Positions 1 to 12,906 are shown, counted from the first letter of the stretch. The stretch: 64,000 nucleotides of DNA from Acetobacterium woodii (GCA_016213825.1 JACQZP010000024.1:1-64000), one strand, 5' to 3'. Made by a program: numbers and translations. Notes: generated by a model from the sequence alone, not told the origin.

Positions 1-137
1 ACGGCTTCCCCTGTTCCAAATCGCTTATTTAATACAGATGTGATTGCCGCTGTTAATGTTGTTTTACCATGATCGACGTGACCAATTGTTCCAACATTTA
101 CGTGGGGCTTATTTCTTTCAAATTTTGACTTTGCCAT
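1..137 (-). CDS. tuf: Elongation factor Tu, N-terminal fragment (runs off the window)
   Basis: The first 45 residues of EF-Tu, the GTPase that delivers aminoacyl-tRNA to the ribosome. The translation opens [20 protein letters not shown] and includes the P-loop GHVDHGKT. An AAGGAGAAG Shine-Dalgarno sequence lies just upstream of the ATG at 137. It follows fusA by 38 bp on the same strand, the usual end of the str operon. The rest of the gene lies before base 1. Confidence 0.97.
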   Translation of the reverse strand, partial: MAKSKFERNKPHVNVGTIGHVDHGKTTLTAAITSVLNKRFGTGEA

Positions 138-175
138 TTGTTCTTCTCCTTAAAATTTATTTTATAGCTATGCTA

Positions 176-2248
176 TTATTTACGACCTTCAATTATTTCT
201 TCTGAAATAAACTTAGGTACTGCTTCGTAATGTGAGAACTGCATGGTGTAAACGCCACGACCCTGAGTTTTACTTCTTAGAGTTGTTGCATAACCAAACA
301 TTTCAGACAGTGGCACCATACCTTTAATGATCTGTGCACCACCACGCATTTCCATTCCTTCAACCCGACCACGTCGTGAGCTGATATCGCCCATTACGTC
401 GCCCATGTATTCTTCTGGAATGACGACTTCAAGTTTGAATACTGGTTCTAAGATAACTGGATCTGCTTTTCGCATACCGTTTTTGAATGCCATCGAGCCG
501 GCAACTTTAAATGCCATTTCTGATGAATCCACGTCATGGTAAGATCCGTCATAAACGATAACCTTAAGATCCAATACTGGATATCCGGCTAACACACCAT
601 TACGCATTGCTTCTTCAATCCCTTGATTGATTGGGTTAATAAATTCTTTTGGAATCGATCCCCCAACCGTCTTGTTTTCGAAGATATATCCGGTGCCTGG
701 TTCAACTGGCTCCATCCGAATGAGACAATGACCATATTGTCCACGACCACCCGATTGACGAGCAAATTTACCCTCAGCATCGACTGCTTTGGTAATAGAT
801 TCTTTGTAGGCTACCTGAGGTGCACCAACATTGGCTTCTACTTTAAATTCTCGCAACATACGATCAACGATGATGTCAAGGTGAAGTTCACCCATTCCTG
901 AGATGATGGTTTGTCCGGTTTCTTCATCGGTACGCGTTCTGAAAGTAGGATCTTCTTCAGCAAGTTTTGCTAAAGCAGTACTCATTTTTTCCTGACCTGC
1001 TTTTGTTTTAGGTTCAATCGCAACATGGATTACCGGTTCCGGGAATTCCATGGATTCAAGAATAATGGGTGCTTTATCAGTACACAGGGTATCCCCAGTT
1101 GAAGTATCTTTCAAACCAACCGCAGCAGCAATATCACCTGTATAAACAGTGTTAATTTCTTCACGATGGTTGGCATGCATTTGCAGGATTCGACCCAGAC
1201 GTTCTCTTTTACCTTTAGATGAGTTGTAAATGTAAGAACCAGACTCAATGGTTCCAGAATAAACTCTAAAGAATGCCAGTTTCCCAACAAATGGGTCTGT
1301 CATGATTTTAAATGCCAATGCTGAGAATGGTTCATCATCGCTTGCTTTCCGACTGTCTTCCTCGCCGGTATCTGGGTTGATTCCCGTGATCGCCGGAACA
1401 TCCAGTGGGCATGGCATGTAATCAACAATTGCATCCAAAACTAATTGAACGCCTTTGTTTTTATACGAAGAACCACAAACAACCGGAATGATATCAACAT
1501 TTAATGTTGCCAAACGAATGGCAGCTTTCAGTTCATCAAGACCAACTTCTTCGCCTTCAAGGAATTTTTCCATGATGCTTTCGTCGTAATCAGAAATAGA
1601 CTCAATTAATTTTTCGCGGTATTCGTCAGCCAGCTCACGCATGTCTTCAGGAATATCGATAATTTCAATTTCTTCGCCTAAATCATCTTTATAGATCATG
1701 GCTTTCATAATCAGGAGATCAATGATCCCCACAAAGTCACTTTCTTTGCCAATAGGTAATTGAATTGGGACAGGATTCGTGCTTAAACGATCCTCCATCA
1801 TCTTCAGTACATTATAAAAATCGGCTCCGGTAATGTCCATCTTATTGATATATGCCATTCTGGGAACATGATATTTATCTGCTTGTCGCCATACTGTTTC
1901 TGATTGAGGTTCAACGCCACCTTTTGCACAAAAAACAGCTACCGCTCCATCAAGAACTCGCAATGATCGTTCTACTTCAACGGTAAAATCAACGTGGCCT
2001 GGTGTATCAATGATATTGATACGGTTGTTATTCCAAAAACACGTGGTCGCTGCCGAGGTAATGGTTATACCTCGTTCTTGTTCCTGCTCCATCCAGTCCA
2101 TTTGGGAAACCCCATCATGGGTTTCGCCAATTTTATGGATTTTTCCGGAATAAAACAGGATTCTTTCTGTGGTAGTGGTTTTTCCTGCATCAATATGTGC
2201 CATAATACCTATATTTCTTGTTTTATCTAAACTATAATCTCTTGACAC
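176..2248 (-). CDS. fusA: Elongation factor G
   Basis: The 690-residue translocation GTPase of the ribosome, full length for bacterial EF-G. The G1 motif [15 protein letters not shown] is at residues 17-31, DTPGH and NKMD follow, and the C-terminal domains IV and V are intact (GGRGQYGH, then the [12 protein letters not shown] region). It sits between rpsG (38 bp upstream) and tuf, the canonical str order, and is probably translated from the long rpoB-rpoC-rpsL-rpsG-fusA-tuf message. No internal promoter was recognised. Domain structure is typical of a housekeeping EF-G and not of a ribosome-protection resistance protein. Confidence 0.98.
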   Translation of the reverse strand: MSRDYSLDKTRNIGIMAHIDAGKTTTTERILFYSGKIHKIGETHDGVSQMDWMEQEQERGITITSAATTCFWNNNRINIIDTPGHVDFTVEVERSLRVLDGAVAVFCAKGGVEPQSETVWRQADKYHVPRMAYINKMDITGADFYNVLKMMEDRLSTNPVPIQLPIGKESDFVGIIDLLIMKAMIYKDDLGEEIEIIDIPEDMRELADEYREKLIESISDYDESIMEKFLEGEEVGLDELKAAIRLATLNVDIIPVVCGSSYKNKGVQLVLDAIVDYMPCPLDVPAITGINPDTGEEDSRKASDDEPFSALAFKIMTDPFVGKLAFFRVYSGTIESGSYIYNSSKGKRERLGRILQMHANHREEINTVYTGDIAAAVGLKDTSTGDTLCTDKAPIILESMEFPEPVIHVAIEPKTKAGQEKMSTALAKLAEEDPTFRTRTDEETGQTIISGMGELHLDIIVDRMLREFKVEANVGAPQVAYKESITKAVDAEGKFARQSGGRGQYGHCLIRMEPVEPGTGYIFENKTVGGSIPKEFINPINQGIEEAMRNGVLAGYPVLDLKVIVYDGSYHDVDSSEMAFKVAGSMAFKNGMRKADPVILEPVFKLEVVIPEEYMGDVMGDISSRRGRVEGMEMRGGAQIIKGMVPLSEMFGYATTLRSKTQGRGVYTMQFSHYEAVPKFISEEIIEGRK

Positions 2249-2286
2249 AGATGCTTTCCTCTCTAATTTCTAAATCTGAACAAAGA

Positions 2287-2859
<573 letters not shown>

Positions 2860-2898
2860 TTAAATAACGAGCGCTTGAATATGCAGCACTATGCACTA

Positions 2899-3273
2899 CT
2901 ACTTTTTAGGCTTTTTAGCCCCGTATTTGGATCGAGCTTGTCTACGAGCGTCAACACCAGCGGTATCAAGCGCACCACGGATAATTTTGTAACGAACCCC
3001 TGGTAAATCCTTAACACGACCACCCTTAATAAGAACAATACTATGTTCTTGTAAGTTATGGCCAACACCTGGAATATAGGCTGTTACTTCCATTCCGTTA
3101 ACGAGACGAACTCTGGCAATTTTTCTTAACGCAGAGTTTGGTTTCTTTGGTGTGGATGTTCTAACTGCTGTACATACGCCTCTTTTTTGAGGGTTTGCTT
3201 TCAACGCTGGAGTTTTTGTTTTATCTTCCATGCGTTTTCTTCCTTTTTTTACAAGCTGATTAATTGTAGGCAT
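2899..3273 (-). CDS. rpsL: 30S ribosomal protein S12
   Basis: The 124-residue decoding-centre protein of the 30S subunit. It carries the family sequences [18 protein letters not shown] and [12 protein letters not shown]. The lysines whose replacement gives streptomycin resistance in other bacteria (in KKPNSALRK and in GGRVKDLPG) are the wild-type residues, so a drug-sensitive form is expected. A GGAGGTGCAGG Shine-Dalgarno precedes the ATG. Tandem hairpins separate it from the upstream L7Ae-like gene, and rpsG follows after 141 bp. Confidence 0.97.
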   Translation of the reverse strand: MPTINQLVKKGRKRMEDKTKTPALKANPQKRGVCTAVRTSTPKKPNSALRKIARVRLVNGMEVTAYIPGVGHNLQEHSIVLIKGGRVKDLPGVRYKIIRGALDTAGVDARRQARSKYGAKKPKK

Positions 3274-3305
3274 TTAGTCCTGCACCTCCTTTTAATATTA
3301 ATATA

Positions 3306-3371
3306 TCAATAATCGAAACGATTATTAATGACTTGGTTAGAATCAGGATTGTTTAAACAACAACCCTGATT
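3306..3371 (-). promoter_or_regulatory. Two tandem hairpins between the L7Ae-like gene and rpsL
   Basis: A 9-bp stem (AGAATCAGG pairing with CCTGATTCT, 3337-3345 with 3363-3371) is followed downstream on the minus strand by a perfect 8-bp stem, AATAATCG and CGATTATT with a 3-base loop (3306-3324). Neither is followed by a T-run in the transcription direction. RNA processing, message stability or partial attenuation ahead of rpsL is more likely than full termination. Function is inferred from structure only. Confidence 0.45.
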
Positions 3372-3375
3372 CTTA

Positions 3376-3615
3376 TTATTTTACAATTGCGATGACAGCG
3401 GCTGCCCGATCAATTCCACCGGCTTTTCCAAGTCCAACCTTAGTTTCAACCCGTTCGACCGTGATCTGATGGTTATTGCAACACTCTTCAATGCTTTTTT
3501 TGATACTTTCATCGGTATCTTCTGCCAAAATTACTCTGATTGCTTTTCCTTCTTTCACAGCCTTAAGAGTTTGTTTCATTCCAATCACTTTTGAAACATC
3601 AACAAATTGATTCAT
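3376..3615 (-). CDS. rplGB: L7Ae-family RNA-binding protein (YbxF / ribosomal L7Ae-like)
   Basis: A 79-residue protein of the L7Ae/L30e/S12e/Gadd45 fold, as found between rpoC and rpsL in many Firmicutes. Homologues bind kink-turn RNA motifs and may be loosely ribosome-associated. Visible family features are the G-K-A-I-R-V-I-L-A-E-D core strand and the C-terminal KVGLGKAGGIDRAAAVIAIV. A GGAGGAACCC Shine-Dalgarno precedes the ATG. It is 80 bp downstream of rpoC, with the same strand and operon. Confidence 0.85.
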   Translation of the reverse strand: MNQFVDVSKVIGMKQTLKAVKEGKAIRVILAEDTDESIKKSIEECCNNHQITVERVETKVGLGKAGGIDRAAAVIAIVK

Positions 3616-3695
3616 GGGTTCCTCCTTCTTGCTGTTCGTGCATTTCTACAAACACACCTAATAACTATACATGTTTGAGCCTTAAATGTCAAGAA

Positions 3696-6600
3696 TTATT
3701 CTTTTGTTAAGAAATCCAAGTCGAAGATATCCAAATCAGTGATGATCGCTTCATCGGTCTCTTCCTGTTCTTCTTCCACATAGGCATTTAAAATATCATC
3801 GTCAAAAACAATATCCAGCGATTCGGTTATGACATCATCTTCGATCATATCTTCATAAGCCTCTTCTTCTTCCCGTTCATAGACCAAATCAATTTCGCCA
3901 TACATCTTCACACCGGTACCAGCTGGTACCAGTTGGCCGATGATAACATTTTCTTTGAGTCCAATCAGTGGGTCGACTTTACCTTTAATGGCAGCATCGG
4001 TTAATACCCGGGTGGTTTCCTGGAAGGATGCTGCTGACAAGAATGAGTCGGTTGCCAGCGAAGCTTTGGTGATCCCCAGAAGTTCCCGACTGGCAGTGGC
4101 TTCTTCGCCGCCGTTTTCCCGAGCAGCGCGGTTTTCTTCTTCAAAATTGAAGATATCGACTAAGCTGCCCGCCAGTAAGGCGGTATCCCCGGGATTTTCA
4201 ATCTTAACTTTTCTAAGCATTTGACGGATAATAACTTCCAAATGCTTATCGCCAATGTGTACCCCTTGCATACGGTAAACTTTTTGTACTTCCTGGAGTA
4301 AATATTGCTGAACATGATCAATTCCCTGAATTCTTAAAATATCACTTGGATTGATCGAACCTTCGGTGATTTCATCCCCGGCAATAACCTGATCACCGGT
4401 ATGGACCCGCAATCGCGAGCCGTAAGGAATGAGGTAAACCTTCATGTCCCCATCAGCCCCGGTAACAACGGCTTCGGTTTTTTTCTGAGTATCCTGGATT
4501 TCCACGCGACCGTCAATTTCTGAAATGATCGCCTGACCTTTTGGCTTTCGAGCTTCAAAAAGCTCTTCGATACGGGGAAGACCCTGGGTAATATCGTCAG
4601 CTGAAGCAACCCCACCAGTATGGAAGGTACGCATGGTCAGCTGGGTACCTGGCTCACCAATGGACTGAGCGGCAATAATACCAACGGCTTCGCCAATTTC
4701 AACTGGTCGCCAGGTGGTTAAATCCACCCCATAACATTTTTTACAAACTCCATATTTAGACTGACAATTGAAGGCCGCTCGGATTAATACTTTTTCAATA
4801 CCGGCTTTATCAATATTCTGAGCCATTTCGGTTGAGATGATTTCGTTGGCTGGTGCTAATATTTCGCCTGTTTTTGGATCGGTGATATCTTCAAAGGCAT
4901 ATCGACCCACTAATCGTTCCTGGAGGGTTTCAATAATTTCGCCATGATCGTTAATGGTTGATACTTCATAACCTCTGGTGGTGCCACAGTCATCTTCCCG
5001 AACAATAACATCCTGGCTGACATCAACCAGACGTCGGGTCAAATAACCGGAATCGGCGGTTCGCAGAGCGGTATCCGCCAGACCTTTTCGGGCCCCATGG
5101 GTAGAGGAGAAGAATTCAAGGACGTTTAACCCTTCACGGAAGTTTGACCGGATTGGTAATTCGATGATTCGACCACTTGGGTTGGCCATCAGACCACGCA
5201 TCCCAGCTAACTGACGAATCTGATTCTTACTACCACGGGCTCCAGAATCGGCCATCATGTTGATTGGATTCAAATCTTCCAGATGATCGAGCAGGGCATC
5301 GGTAACTTCATCAGTGGCTCTGTTCCAGATTTCAACAACGTTGTTATAACGTTCTTCATCACTGATGAAACCTTGACGGTAGAGGGTCAAGTTTTCAGTG
5401 ATCTTATCATCGGCACGCGCCAGAATTTCATCTTTACTCTTAGGAACTTCCATATCGCTGACCCCAACGGTAATCGCACCTTTGGTTGAGAATTTAAAAC
5501 CTAAGCGTTTGATTTCATCCAGCACTTCAGATGTTTTGGTTGGTCCATATTTTTTATAGCATCGTTCAACAATTTCAGACAATACTTTTTTATTAACCTG
5601 TCGGTCGATTTCCAGGGCGAATTTTTCTTCGATGGTGTCACGTTTTACAAAACCAAGTTCCTGCGGAATAATGGTATTGAAAATGAAGCGTCCCACGGTT
5701 CCATCAACTAAACGGGTCATTTCTTCGCCATCGATTTCTTTGGTAATCCGCACCTTAACCTGAGAATGAAGCTCAACATCTCTGTTAAAGTATGCCATTT
5801 CCATTTCGTCCAGGTCTCTGAAGACACTGCCCGTTCCTTTGCCATCTTTTTTGAAGATGGTCATGTAATAGGTACCCAAAATCATATCCTGGGTTGGGGC
5901 AACAACCGGGGTTCCATCTTGTGGCTTAAGGATATTATTTGACGCCAGCATCAAGAACCGGGCTTCGGCCTGGGCTTCGACGGATAACGGCACATGGACC
6001 GCCATCTGATCCCCATCGAAATCGGCATTGTAGGCCGTACAAACCAGCGGATGTAGTTTAATCGCTTTTCCCTCAACCAGAATCGGTTCGAAGGCCTGAA
6101 TCCCCAGGCGATGGAGGGTTGGGGCACGGTTCAACAGAACCGGATGTTCCTGAATAACATCTTCTAAAACATCCCAGATCATTGGATCCAGTTTTTCGAC
6201 CATTTTCTTGGCGCTTTTAATGTTTTGTGACAGGTTTCGTCCCACCAGTTCCCGCATTACAAATGGCTTAAATAGTTCAATCGCCATCTCTTTAGGCAGC
6301 CCGCATTGGTACATCTTCAGATCCGGTCCAACGACGATAACGGAACGGCCCGAGTAGTCAACTCGTTTTCCTAAGAGGTTCTGACGGAATCGACCCTGTT
6401 TACCCTTAAGCATGTCACTTAAGGATTTAAATGGACGGTTACCTGGTCCGGTGACGGCTCGGCCTCTTCGACCATTGTCAATCAATGCATCGACTGCTTC
6501 CTGAAGCATTCGTTTTTCATTTTGAACAATGATATCCGGGGCATCCAGTTCCAGTAGTTTTAATAATCGGTTGTTCCGGTTAATAACCCGTCGATACAGG

Positions 6601-7370
6601 TCATTTAAGTCGGAGGTGGCAAAACGTCCCCCATCTAACTGCACCATTGGTCGCAGTTCCGGTGGAATAACCGGGATGGTTTCGAGAATCATCCATTCCG
6701 GACGGTTATTGGAATTCCGAAACGCTTCAACGGCTTCAAGTCGTCGGGCAATCCGGATCTTTTTCTGACCAGAGCTGCCTTTTAGTTCTTCCTTCAGCAC
6801 GGCTGATTCCTGATCCAGGTCAACCAGCTTCAGTAATTCCTGAATCGCTTCGGCCCCGATGCTGGCAGTAAATTTATTGCCAAATTGATTTTTAGCTTCT
6901 TTATATTCTGCCTCAGTCAAAATCTGTTTATAATCAAAATTACTTTCCCCGGGATCGGTGACTACATAAGCGGCAAAATAAATAATCTTTTCCAGATTTC
7001 TCGGAGACATTTCCAGAATCAGACCCATTCGACTGGGGATTCCTTTGAAATACCAGATATGTGAAACTGGTGAGGCTAATTCAATATGCCCCATCCGTTC
7101 ACGTCTGACCTTAGCCTTGGTTACTTCAACCCCACAGTTTTCACAGACAATGCCCTTATGGCGAATACGCTTGTATTTTCCACAATTACACTCCCAGTCT
7201 TTCTGCGGTCCAAAAATTTTCTCACAAAACAACCCCTCTTTTTCTGGTTTCAGGGTTCTGTAATTAATGGTTTCTGGTTTTTTAACTTCTCCACGTGACC
7301 ACTCTCTGATTTTTTCAGGTGAGGCCAATCCGATTTGTAAGGATTTGAAGGTGAATTCCTCGTTCAACAA
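3696..7370 (-). CDS. rpoC: RNA polymerase beta' subunit (TTG start)
   Basis: The 1224-residue catalytic subunit of RNA polymerase. The N-terminal zinc-binding cysteines ([20 protein letters not shown]), the active-site NADFDGD, and the bridge-helix and trigger-loop region ([15 protein letters not shown], then RTFHTGGVA) are all present. The C-terminal tail is strongly acidic. The start is TTG at 7370, directly followed by a second TTG; GGGAG lies 9 bases upstream. The family-typical opening (…[14 protein letters not shown]) supports it. It follows rpoB with a 33-bp gap. Confidence 0.97.
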   Translation of the reverse strand: MLNEEFTFKSLQIGLASPEKIREWSRGEVKKPETINYRTLKPEKEGLFCEKIFGPQKDWECNCGKYKRIRHKGIVCENCGVEVTKAKVRRERMGHIELASPVSHIWYFKGIPSRMGLILEMSPRNLEKIIYFAAYVVTDPGESNFDYKQILTEAEYKEAKNQFGNKFTASIGAEAIQELLKLVDLDQESAVLKEELKGSSGQKKIRIARRLEAVEAFRNSNNRPEWMILETIPVIPPELRPMVQLDGGRFATSDLNDLYRRVINRNNRLLKLLELDAPDIIVQNEKRMLQEAVDALIDNGRRGRAVTGPGNRPFKSLSDMLKGKQGRFRQNLLGKRVDYSGRSVIVVGPDLKMYQCGLPKEMAIELFKPFVMRELVGRNLSQNIKSAKKMVEKLDPMIWDVLEDVIQEHPVLLNRAPTLHRLGIQAFEPILVEGKAIKLHPLVCTAYNADFDGDQMAVHVPLSVEAQAEARFLMLASNNILKPQDGTPVVAPTQDMILGTYYMTIFKKDGKGTGSVFRDLDEMEMAYFNRDVELHSQVKVRITKEIDGEEMTRLVDGTVGRFIFNTIIPQELGFVKRDTIEEKFALEIDRQVNKKVLSEIVERCYKKYGPTKTSEVLDEIKRLGFKFSTKGAITVGVSDMEVPKSKDEILARADDKITENLTLYRQGFISDEERYNNVVEIWNRATDEVTDALLDHLEDLNPINMMADSGARGSKNQIRQLAGMRGLMANPSGRIIELPIRSNFREGLNVLEFFSSTHGARKGLADTALRTADSGYLTRRLVDVSQDVIVREDDCGTTRGYEVSTINDHGEIIETLQERLVGRYAFEDITDPKTGEILAPANEIISTEMAQNIDKAGIEKVLIRAAFNCQSKYGVCKKCYGVDLTTWRPVEIGEAVGIIAAQSIGEPGTQLTMRTFHTGGVASADDITQGLPRIEELFEARKPKGQAIISEIDGRVEIQDTQKKTEAVVTGADGDMKVYLIPYGSRLRVHTGDQVIAGDEITEGSINPSDILRIQGIDHVQQYLLQEVQKVYRMQGVHIGDKHLEVIIRQMLRKVKIENPGDTALLAGSLVDIFNFEEENRAARENGGEEATASRELLGITKASLATDSFLSAASFQETTRVLTDAAIKGKVDPLIGLKENVIIGQLVPAGTGVKMYGEIDLVYEREEEEAYEDMIEDDVITESLDIVFDDDILNAYVEEEQEETDEAIITDLDIFDLDFLTKE

Positions 7371-7403
7371 ATGGCTTCGCTCCCTTCTGTTATAAATTTA
7401 TTG

Positions 7404-10400
7404 TTATTGAAATAAGTCGTCTTCGTCATCATCAATGCTCTTAATCTGGAAGCTATCTTCCAATTTCACGTCATCGCCAGCTTCGGAAATTTCGGTGCTG
7501 CCAATTTCAATGGCCAATTCTTCCAAAGGATCCCGTTCATCCATTTCATCATCAAGAAGCTTAATCATTTCCTGATCATTAAGGATGTTGACATCCAGAC
7601 CTAAACTCTGAAATTCTTTCATCAGTACCTTGAAAGACTCGGGAATACCTGGTTTGGGAATGTTTTCGCCTTTGACAATGGCTTCATAGGCTTTAACACG
7701 GCCGACAACATCATCTGACTTGATCGTCAAAATTTCCTGCAAAGTATGGGCAGCGCCGTATGCTTCTAGGGCCCAAACTTCCATTTCTCCGAAACGTTGT
7801 CCACCAAATTGAGCTTTACCACCCAAAGGCTGCTGTGTTACTAAGGAGTATGGTCCGGTTGACCGGGCATGCATTTTATCATCAACCAAATGGTGAAGTT
7901 TAAGAATATACATATAACCGACGGTTACCTTATTATCAAAGGGTTCGCCGCTACGTCCGTCATAAAGCTGAATTTTACCATCTTCTGGTAAACCAGCCTG
8001 ATTCAACAGATCCATGATGTCCTGTTCATCAGCCGGGTCAAAAACCGGTGTAGCAATATGCCAGCCGATGGTCCGCATGGCCAGTCCTAAATGGACTTCC
8101 AATACCTGACCAATGTTCATTCGCGAAGGAACCCCCAGTGGATTAAGAACAATCTCAAGGGCTGTTCCATCCGGCATAAATGGCATATCTTCTTCCGGCA
8201 GGATTCGGGAAATAACCCCTTTGTTACCATGACGACCCGCCATTTTATCCCCAACGGAGATTTTACGTTTAACCGCGATGAGGACTCGTACCAGCGTATT
8301 AACCCCTGGTTTTAAATCTTCATCTTTGTTTTCTCGAGAGAAAACTTTAACATCCAGGACAATCCCCGATTCTCCATGCGGAACCTTTAATGAGGTATCG
8401 CGGATTTCCCGAGCTTTTTCCCCAAAGATGGCGCGCAGCAGTTTTTCTTCGGCTGATAGATCAGTTTCACCCTTTGGTGTTACTTTTCCAACCAGGATAT
8501 CGTCGGATTTAACTTCGGCACCGACAAAGATAATCCCACGTTCGTCCAAGTTCTTCAGCGCATCTTCACTGACGTTGGGAATATCTCGGGTAATTTCTTC
8601 AGGCCCCAGTTTAGTTTCCCGGGCTTCGGCTTCAAATTCTTCAATATGGATTGATGTAAAGACATCTTCTTTTAACAGTTTTTCATTAATGAGGATCGCA
8701 TCCTCGTAGTTGTAACCTTCCCAGGTCATAAAGCCCATGAGAATGTTTCGACCCAGAGCCAGTTCGCCCATTTCGGTGGAAGGACCATCAGCGATGATTT
8801 CGCCGGCCTGAACATACTGACCAGTGTTAACCAAAGGTTTGTGGTTCATACAGGTACCCTGGTTGGAGCGTTTAAATTTGAGTAAGGTATATTTGTCCAG
8901 TTCCCCATTATCAGTTCGAATATGGATCGCTGATGCTTCAACCCGTTCAATGGTGCCGGCATTTTTGGCAATCACGCAGACGCCGGAATCCTTGGCGGCC
9001 TTGTGTTCCATTCCGGTACCAATAACTGGCGCTTTCGGAATCAACAATGGCACGGCCTGACGTTGCATGTTGGCACCCATCAGGGCCCGGTTGGCATCAT
9101 CATTTTCAAGGAAAGGAATCAATGATGTCGCGACCGAAACAATCTGTTTTGGTGAGATATCCATGTAATCGACACGATCCGGTGGAATCAGCACGAAATC
9201 TCGTTTGCTGCCGGCACGACCGGTTACCTGTTTACGGGCAAAATGATTGGACTCATCCAATGGTTCATTGGCCTGGGCAATGGTGTAACGGCCTTCTTCA
9301 TCAGCTGCCAGGTAGTGAATTTCTTCTGAAACCACCCCATTATGTACTTTTCGATAAGGTGCTTCAATAAAGCCATATTCATTGACGCGGGCATAGGTAC
9401 TGAGGGAACCGATCAAACCGATGTTAGGACCTTCAGGGGTTTCAATTGGACACATCCGGCCGTAATGGCTATGGTGAACATCTCGAACTTCAAATCCGGC
9501 TCGTTCACGGCTTAGACCACCAGGTCCCAGCGCTGATAAACGTCGCTTATGAGTCAGTTCAGCCAGTGGGTTGGTCTGATCCATAAACTGGGACAGCTGG
9601 GAGCTTCCGAAGAATTCTTTTAAGGCGGCGTTAACCGGACGGGTATTGATTAATCCCTGGGGAGTTAAAATTTCATCGTCCTGGACTGACATTCTTTCCC
9701 GAACCACTCGTTCCATTCGGGATAAACCGATCCGGAACTGGTTCTGTAGCAGCTCGCCAACTGAACGCAGACGTCGATTGCCCAAATGGTCAATATCATC
9801 AATGGCGCCGATGTCATAATCTAAACCGATAATATAAGAAATGGATGCATGGAGATCCGAAATCAATACATGCTTGGGTACCAATTCATCCATTCGTTTT
9901 TTAATTGATTTTTTCTTTTCTTCGTCGGTCGCATCAGCTTCTAAAATTTCTTTTAGTACTTCATAACAGACAAATTCTTTGATATCCATGTCACTAATAT
10001 CAAAAGGAAGATCCTGGGCATTAATATCGACAAAGCCATTTCCGATAACGCGAACGTTTTTGTCATCCACCCGGACATCAATGACATTGATCCCGGCATT
10101 TTGAATGTCGATGGCGACGTCAATCGAAATGATTTCGCCCTCTTCGACATAAACTTCGCCGGTTTCCGGATTGACAACCGTATTAGCGGCACGTTGGCCG
10201 GCGATTCGTGTTGCCAGGGATAGCTTCTTATTATATTTATGACGGCCGACCTTGGCTAAGTCATATCGACGATCGTCAAAAAACATCGAATTAAGCAGGG
10301 ATTGGGCGCTTTCCACAGTTGGTGGCTCGCCGGGTCGCAATCTTTTGTAAATTTCAATCAGACCATCCCGGGTTGATTTCATATTGTTGTTTTCATCTTT

Positions 10401-11069
10401 TTTTATGGTTTCGATGAGTCGGTAATCGTCGCCGTAGAAATCAAGAATCTCCTGATTTGTTCCCAAACCCAGCGCTCGAATCAGTGCGGTGATTGGTAAT
10501 TTACGGGTCCGGTCAATCTTAACGTACATAATATCGTTAGAATCTGTTTCGTATTCCAACCATGCTCCACGGTTAGGAATAACCTGGGCTGAAAATAATT
10601 TCTTACCCAGTTTATCACGGCTCAAGGAAAAATATGCCCCTGGTGATCGCACCAGCTGGCTGACGATAACCCGTTCGGCTCCATTAACAATGAAGGTTCC
10701 GGTATCGGTCATTTTATGCAAGTCAGCCATGTAGACCTTTTGCTCTTTTACTTCGTTCTTTTCCTTATTTATTAAACGAACTGTTACTTTTAATGGTATA
10801 AAGTAGGTTTGATCCCTCTCTTTACACTCCTCCACTGAATACTTCGGCTTTCCTTCTATGGAATAATCCACAAATTCTAAAACCAGATTCCCAGTGTAAT
10901 CTTCAATTTTATCGATATCGTCAAAAACCTCTTGGAGTCCTTTTTCGATAAACCAATTGTAAGAATCTTTTTGAACCTCGATTAGGTTCGGCATTTCAAT
11001 AACTTCTTTGATTTTAGAAAAGCTTTGGCGTGTTCTTAAACCATCTTTTTCAGGATGCAACATTACCAT
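7404..11069 (-). CDS. rpoB: RNA polymerase beta subunit
   Basis: A 1221-residue subunit forming one side of the RNA polymerase cleft and the rifampicin pocket. The region around [20 protein letters not shown] and [14 protein letters not shown] is the wild-type rifampicin-binding segment, so sensitivity is expected. The C-terminal [19 protein letters not shown] interaction region is intact. An ATG with a GAGGGGTG Shine-Dalgarno 7 bases upstream gives the start. Unusually, the upstream neighbour is an amino-acid ABC transporter and not rplJ-rplL. Confidence 0.97.
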   Translation of the reverse strand: MVMLHPEKDGLRTRQSFSKIKEVIEMPNLIEVQKDSYNWFIEKGLQEVFDDIDKIEDYTGNLVLEFVDYSIEGKPKYSVEECKERDQTYFIPLKVTVRLINKEKNEVKEQKVYMADLHKMTDTGTFIVNGAERVIVSQLVRSPGAYFSLSRDKLGKKLFSAQVIPNRGAWLEYETDSNDIMYVKIDRTRKLPITALIRALGLGTNQEILDFYGDDYRLIETIKKDENNNMKSTRDGLIEIYKRLRPGEPPTVESAQSLLNSMFFDDRRYDLAKVGRHKYNKKLSLATRIAGQRAANTVVNPETGEVYVEEGEIISIDVAIDIQNAGINVIDVRVDDKNVRVIGNGFVDINAQDLPFDISDMDIKEFVCYEVLKEILEADATDEEKKKSIKKRMDELVPKHVLISDLHASISYIIGLDYDIGAIDDIDHLGNRRLRSVGELLQNQFRIGLSRMERVVRERMSVQDDEILTPQGLINTRPVNAALKEFFGSSQLSQFMDQTNPLAELTHKRRLSALGPGGLSRERAGFEVRDVHHSHYGRMCPIETPEGPNIGLIGSLSTYARVNEYGFIEAPYRKVHNGVVSEEIHYLAADEEGRYTIAQANEPLDESNHFARKQVTGRAGSKRDFVLIPPDRVDYMDISPKQIVSVATSLIPFLENDDANRALMGANMQRQAVPLLIPKAPVIGTGMEHKAAKDSGVCVIAKNAGTIERVEASAIHIRTDNGELDKYTLLKFKRSNQGTCMNHKPLVNTGQYVQAGEIIADGPSTEMGELALGRNILMGFMTWEGYNYEDAILINEKLLKEDVFTSIHIEEFEAEARETKLGPEEITRDIPNVSEDALKNLDERGIIFVGAEVKSDDILVGKVTPKGETDLSAEEKLLRAIFGEKAREIRDTSLKVPHGESGIVLDVKVFSRENKDEDLKPGVNTLVRVLIAVKRKISVGDKMAGRHGNKGVISRILPEEDMPFMPDGTALEIVLNPLGVPSRMNIGQVLEVHLGLAMRTIGWHIATPVFDPADEQDIMDLLNQAGLPEDGKIQLYDGRSGEPFDNKVTVGYMYILKLHHLVDDKMHARSTGPYSLVTQQPLGGKAQFGGQRFGEMEVWALEAYGAAHTLQEILTIKSDDVVGRVKAYEAIVKGENIPKPGIPESFKVLMKEFQSLGLDVNILNDQEMIKLLDDEMDERDPLEELAIEIGSTEISEAGDDVKLEDSFQIKSIDDDEDDLFQ

Positions 11070-11339
11070 CCAATATCACCCCTCGCAAAAATACTTAGCA
11101 ACGGACTACCCCCTCACCGACGCGTGTTCGGCCTGTGGGTATCCCAAATTTGCCTGTTGTGTTTCGTCCCACCTTGTGTTATTATTAGACCGTAATCAAT
11201 TTCATATCTACTGGCTCTGACATGTTTCCCCTTTGATCAGTTGTTCATGACCGAGTCGCAAATGCTTCATTGATCGCCTTAAAATTGACGACAAGGATGC
11301 ATTCTAACTTTATTTTAAAAGATACCAATGCAATTTAAT
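11070..11339 (-). promoter_or_regulatory. Long 5' leader of the rpoBC-str operon
   Basis: About 260 bases between the predicted rpoB transcription start and its ATG contain no supported gene. Short G-rich and C-rich patches (GGTGAGGGGGTAGTCC near 11107-11122 on the minus strand) could fold, but no clear terminator or known ribosomal-protein binding site was recognised. The length leaves room for autogenous control, a guess only. Confidence 0.35.
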
Positions 11340-11368
11340 ATGCTATCATACATTTCTCCATTTGTCAA
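11340..11368 (-). promoter_or_regulatory. Sigma-70 type promoter for rpoB
   Basis: On the minus strand, TTGACA (11363-11368) is separated by 17 bp from TAGCAT (11340-11345). The -35 is perfect and the -10 matches at four positions. It lies just beyond the terminator of the preceding transporter operon and points to rpoB. Confidence 0.7.
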
Positions 11369-11380
11369 ATTTTTATATTA

Positions 11381-11418
11381 AGAAAGCCTTCCCGATTTTT
11401 TACCGGGAAGGCTTTCTT
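11381..11418 (-). terminator. Rho-independent terminator after the amino-acid transporter operon
   Basis: A stem of about 14 bp, AGAAAGCCTTCCCG pairing with CGGGAAGGCTTTCT, with an A/T loop. It lies 20 bp past the ATPase stop codon and separates this operon from the rpoB promoter. Confidence 0.85.
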
Positions 11419-11439
11419 TCATATCTATTTTCTTTTTAA

Positions 11440-12234
11440 TTAACAATACTTCTTGAGGCGGTATTGTTTCTTTGTTTTTTTACGCTGCTCTCTTAAAATG
11501 CTGCTGAGAAACTCCTGGGTTCTTTTTTCCTTGGGGTGTTTAAAAATATCTTCTGGCGTCCCTTCTTCCAGGATCGTACCCGAATCCATAAAGACCACTT
11601 TATTGGCAACTTCCCGGGCAAAACTCATTTCATGGGTGACCACCACCATAGTCATGTGCTCATTGGCCAGACTTTGCATAACACTCAGTACTTCGCCGGT
11701 CAGTTCTGGATCCAGCGCCGATGTGGGTTCGTCAAACAATAAGATATCGGGATTCATCATCAGCGCCCGAGCAATCGCCACCCGTTGTTTTTCTCCGCCG
11801 GACAGGGTAGACGGCATGGCATCAATCCGTTCCAGTAGTCCGACCTTATCCAGATAGGCTTCGCAACGCTGGTTCATCACGCCGGTTTCTTCTTTTTTGA
11901 CGACCTTGGGGGCCAGTTCCAGATTCTGACGGACCGTCAGGTGCGGAAAAAGATTGAAGTGCTGAAACACCATTCCCATTTTCATAATAATCGACCGGAT
12001 CTCCGGGGCACTGGGATAGACGCCATCTTTAAGCAGCGGGTTTCCCTCCATAATAATGTCGCCGCTGTCAGCTTTTTCCAGATCGATCAGGCAACGCAGC
12101 AGGGTCGATTTTCCCGATCCTGATGATCCGATGATCGCCATCACATCGCCCTTATTGACATTGAACGAAATGTTTTTTAAGACATGATTGTCGCCAAAGC
12201 TTTTATTAAGTTGATTGACTTTTATAATTTCCAT
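11440..12234 (-). CDS. Polar amino-acid ABC transporter ATP-binding protein
   Basis: A 264-residue ABC ATPase energising an amino-acid importer at the inner face of the membrane. Walker [10 protein letters not shown] is near residues 36-44; the signature [15 protein letters not shown] and Walker [15 protein letters not shown] follow, then the H-loop VVTHEM. It has the length and motifs of GlnQ/ArtM/TcyN-type proteins. It ends a three-gene set with the permease (9 bp upstream) and binding protein. The lysine-rich tail [12 protein letters not shown] is unusual but uninformative. Substrate cannot be fixed from sequence; glutamine, arginine/lysine or cystine are all possible. Confidence 0.9.
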   Translation of the reverse strand: MEIIKVNQLNKSFGDNHVLKNISFNVNKGDVMAIIGSSGSGKSTLLRCLIDLEKADSGDIIMEGNPLLKDGVYPSAPEIRSIIMKMGMVFQHFNLFPHLTVRQNLELAPKVVKKEETGVMNQRCEAYLDKVGLLERIDAMPSTLSGGEKQRVAIARALMMNPDILLFDEPTSALDPELTGEVLSVMQSLANEHMTMVVVTHEMSFAREVANKVVFMDSGTILEEGTPEDIFKHPKEKRTQEFLSSILREQRKKTKKQYRLKKYC

Positions 12235-12243
12235 ATTTTTCCT

Positions 12244-12906
12244 CTAGAACTCGTATTTCGTTTCAAGTTTCTTAAATACCATGGTAATCACAAAATTGAT
12301 CAACAGGTATAACGCCGCCGCCACCAGAAAGGCAAAGGTATCGCCGTCCCGATTCACCGCTGTTTTGGCATAATGCAGAATTTCGGCCACCGCAATCACC
12401 GAGACCAGTGCCGTATCTTTGACCAGCGTAATGGTTTCATTACTGATGGCCGGCAAACAGACGCGGATCATCTGGGGGATCACGACCCGAGTCATGGTTT
12501 CAAATTTTGTCAGTCCCAATACTTTGGCGGCCTCATATTGACCCTTATCTATAGCCAACAGTCCGCCCCGGAAGATCTCGGCAAAATAGGCGGCGTAGTT
12601 CATGCCAAAAGCAACACAAGCAGCAGTAAAGCGACTGAAAATAAGAAACTGGCCCACAAAAGGTATGAGCGGCAAGCCAAAATAAACAAACATCAATTGG
12701 AGCAATAAAGGCGTTCCCCGCATGACATAAATATAAGCGTTGGCAAAGGAACTAATGGGTTTATATTTACTACGAACCATCATGGTAAAAGCAAAACCCA
12801 GTGGAATCGATAAAACAATTGTCACAGCGAAAACACTGAGGGTGATGACCATCCCATTTAACATCGGTAAGGTAATATTGGATAAATAAGTGAAATAATC
12901 TGACAT
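12244..12906 (-). CDS. Polar amino-acid ABC transporter permease
   Basis: A 220-residue integral membrane subunit of the HisM/GlnP family. Hydrophobic segments are visible near residues 15-40, 55-78, 85-105, 150-170 and 190-212. The EAA cytoplasmic loop that docks on the ATPase is present as QYEAAKVLGLTKFETMTRVVIPQ. The opening FTYLSNITLPMLNGMVITL is typical of the family. It lies between the ATPase gene and the binding-protein gene, separated from the latter by a terminator-like hairpin that should make the permease less abundant than the binding protein. Confidence 0.9.
   Translation of the reverse strand: MSDYFTYLSNITLPMLNGMVITLSVFAVTIVLSIPLGFAFTMMVRSKYKPISSFANAYIYVMRGTPLLLQLMFVYFGLPLIPFVGQFLIFSRFTAACVAFGMNYAAYFAEIFRGGLLAIDKGQYEAAKVLGLTKFETMTRVVIPQMIRVCLPAISNETITLVKDTALVSVIAVAEILHYAKTAVNRDGDTFAFLVAAALYLLINFVITMVFKKLETKYEF

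Noticed and set aside
8278-8709. A 143-residue plus-strand frame (and several others over 100 residues) inside rpoB, rpoC and the ATPase.
   Set aside because: They are antisense shadows of strongly conserved genes and have no ribosome-binding site or family features.
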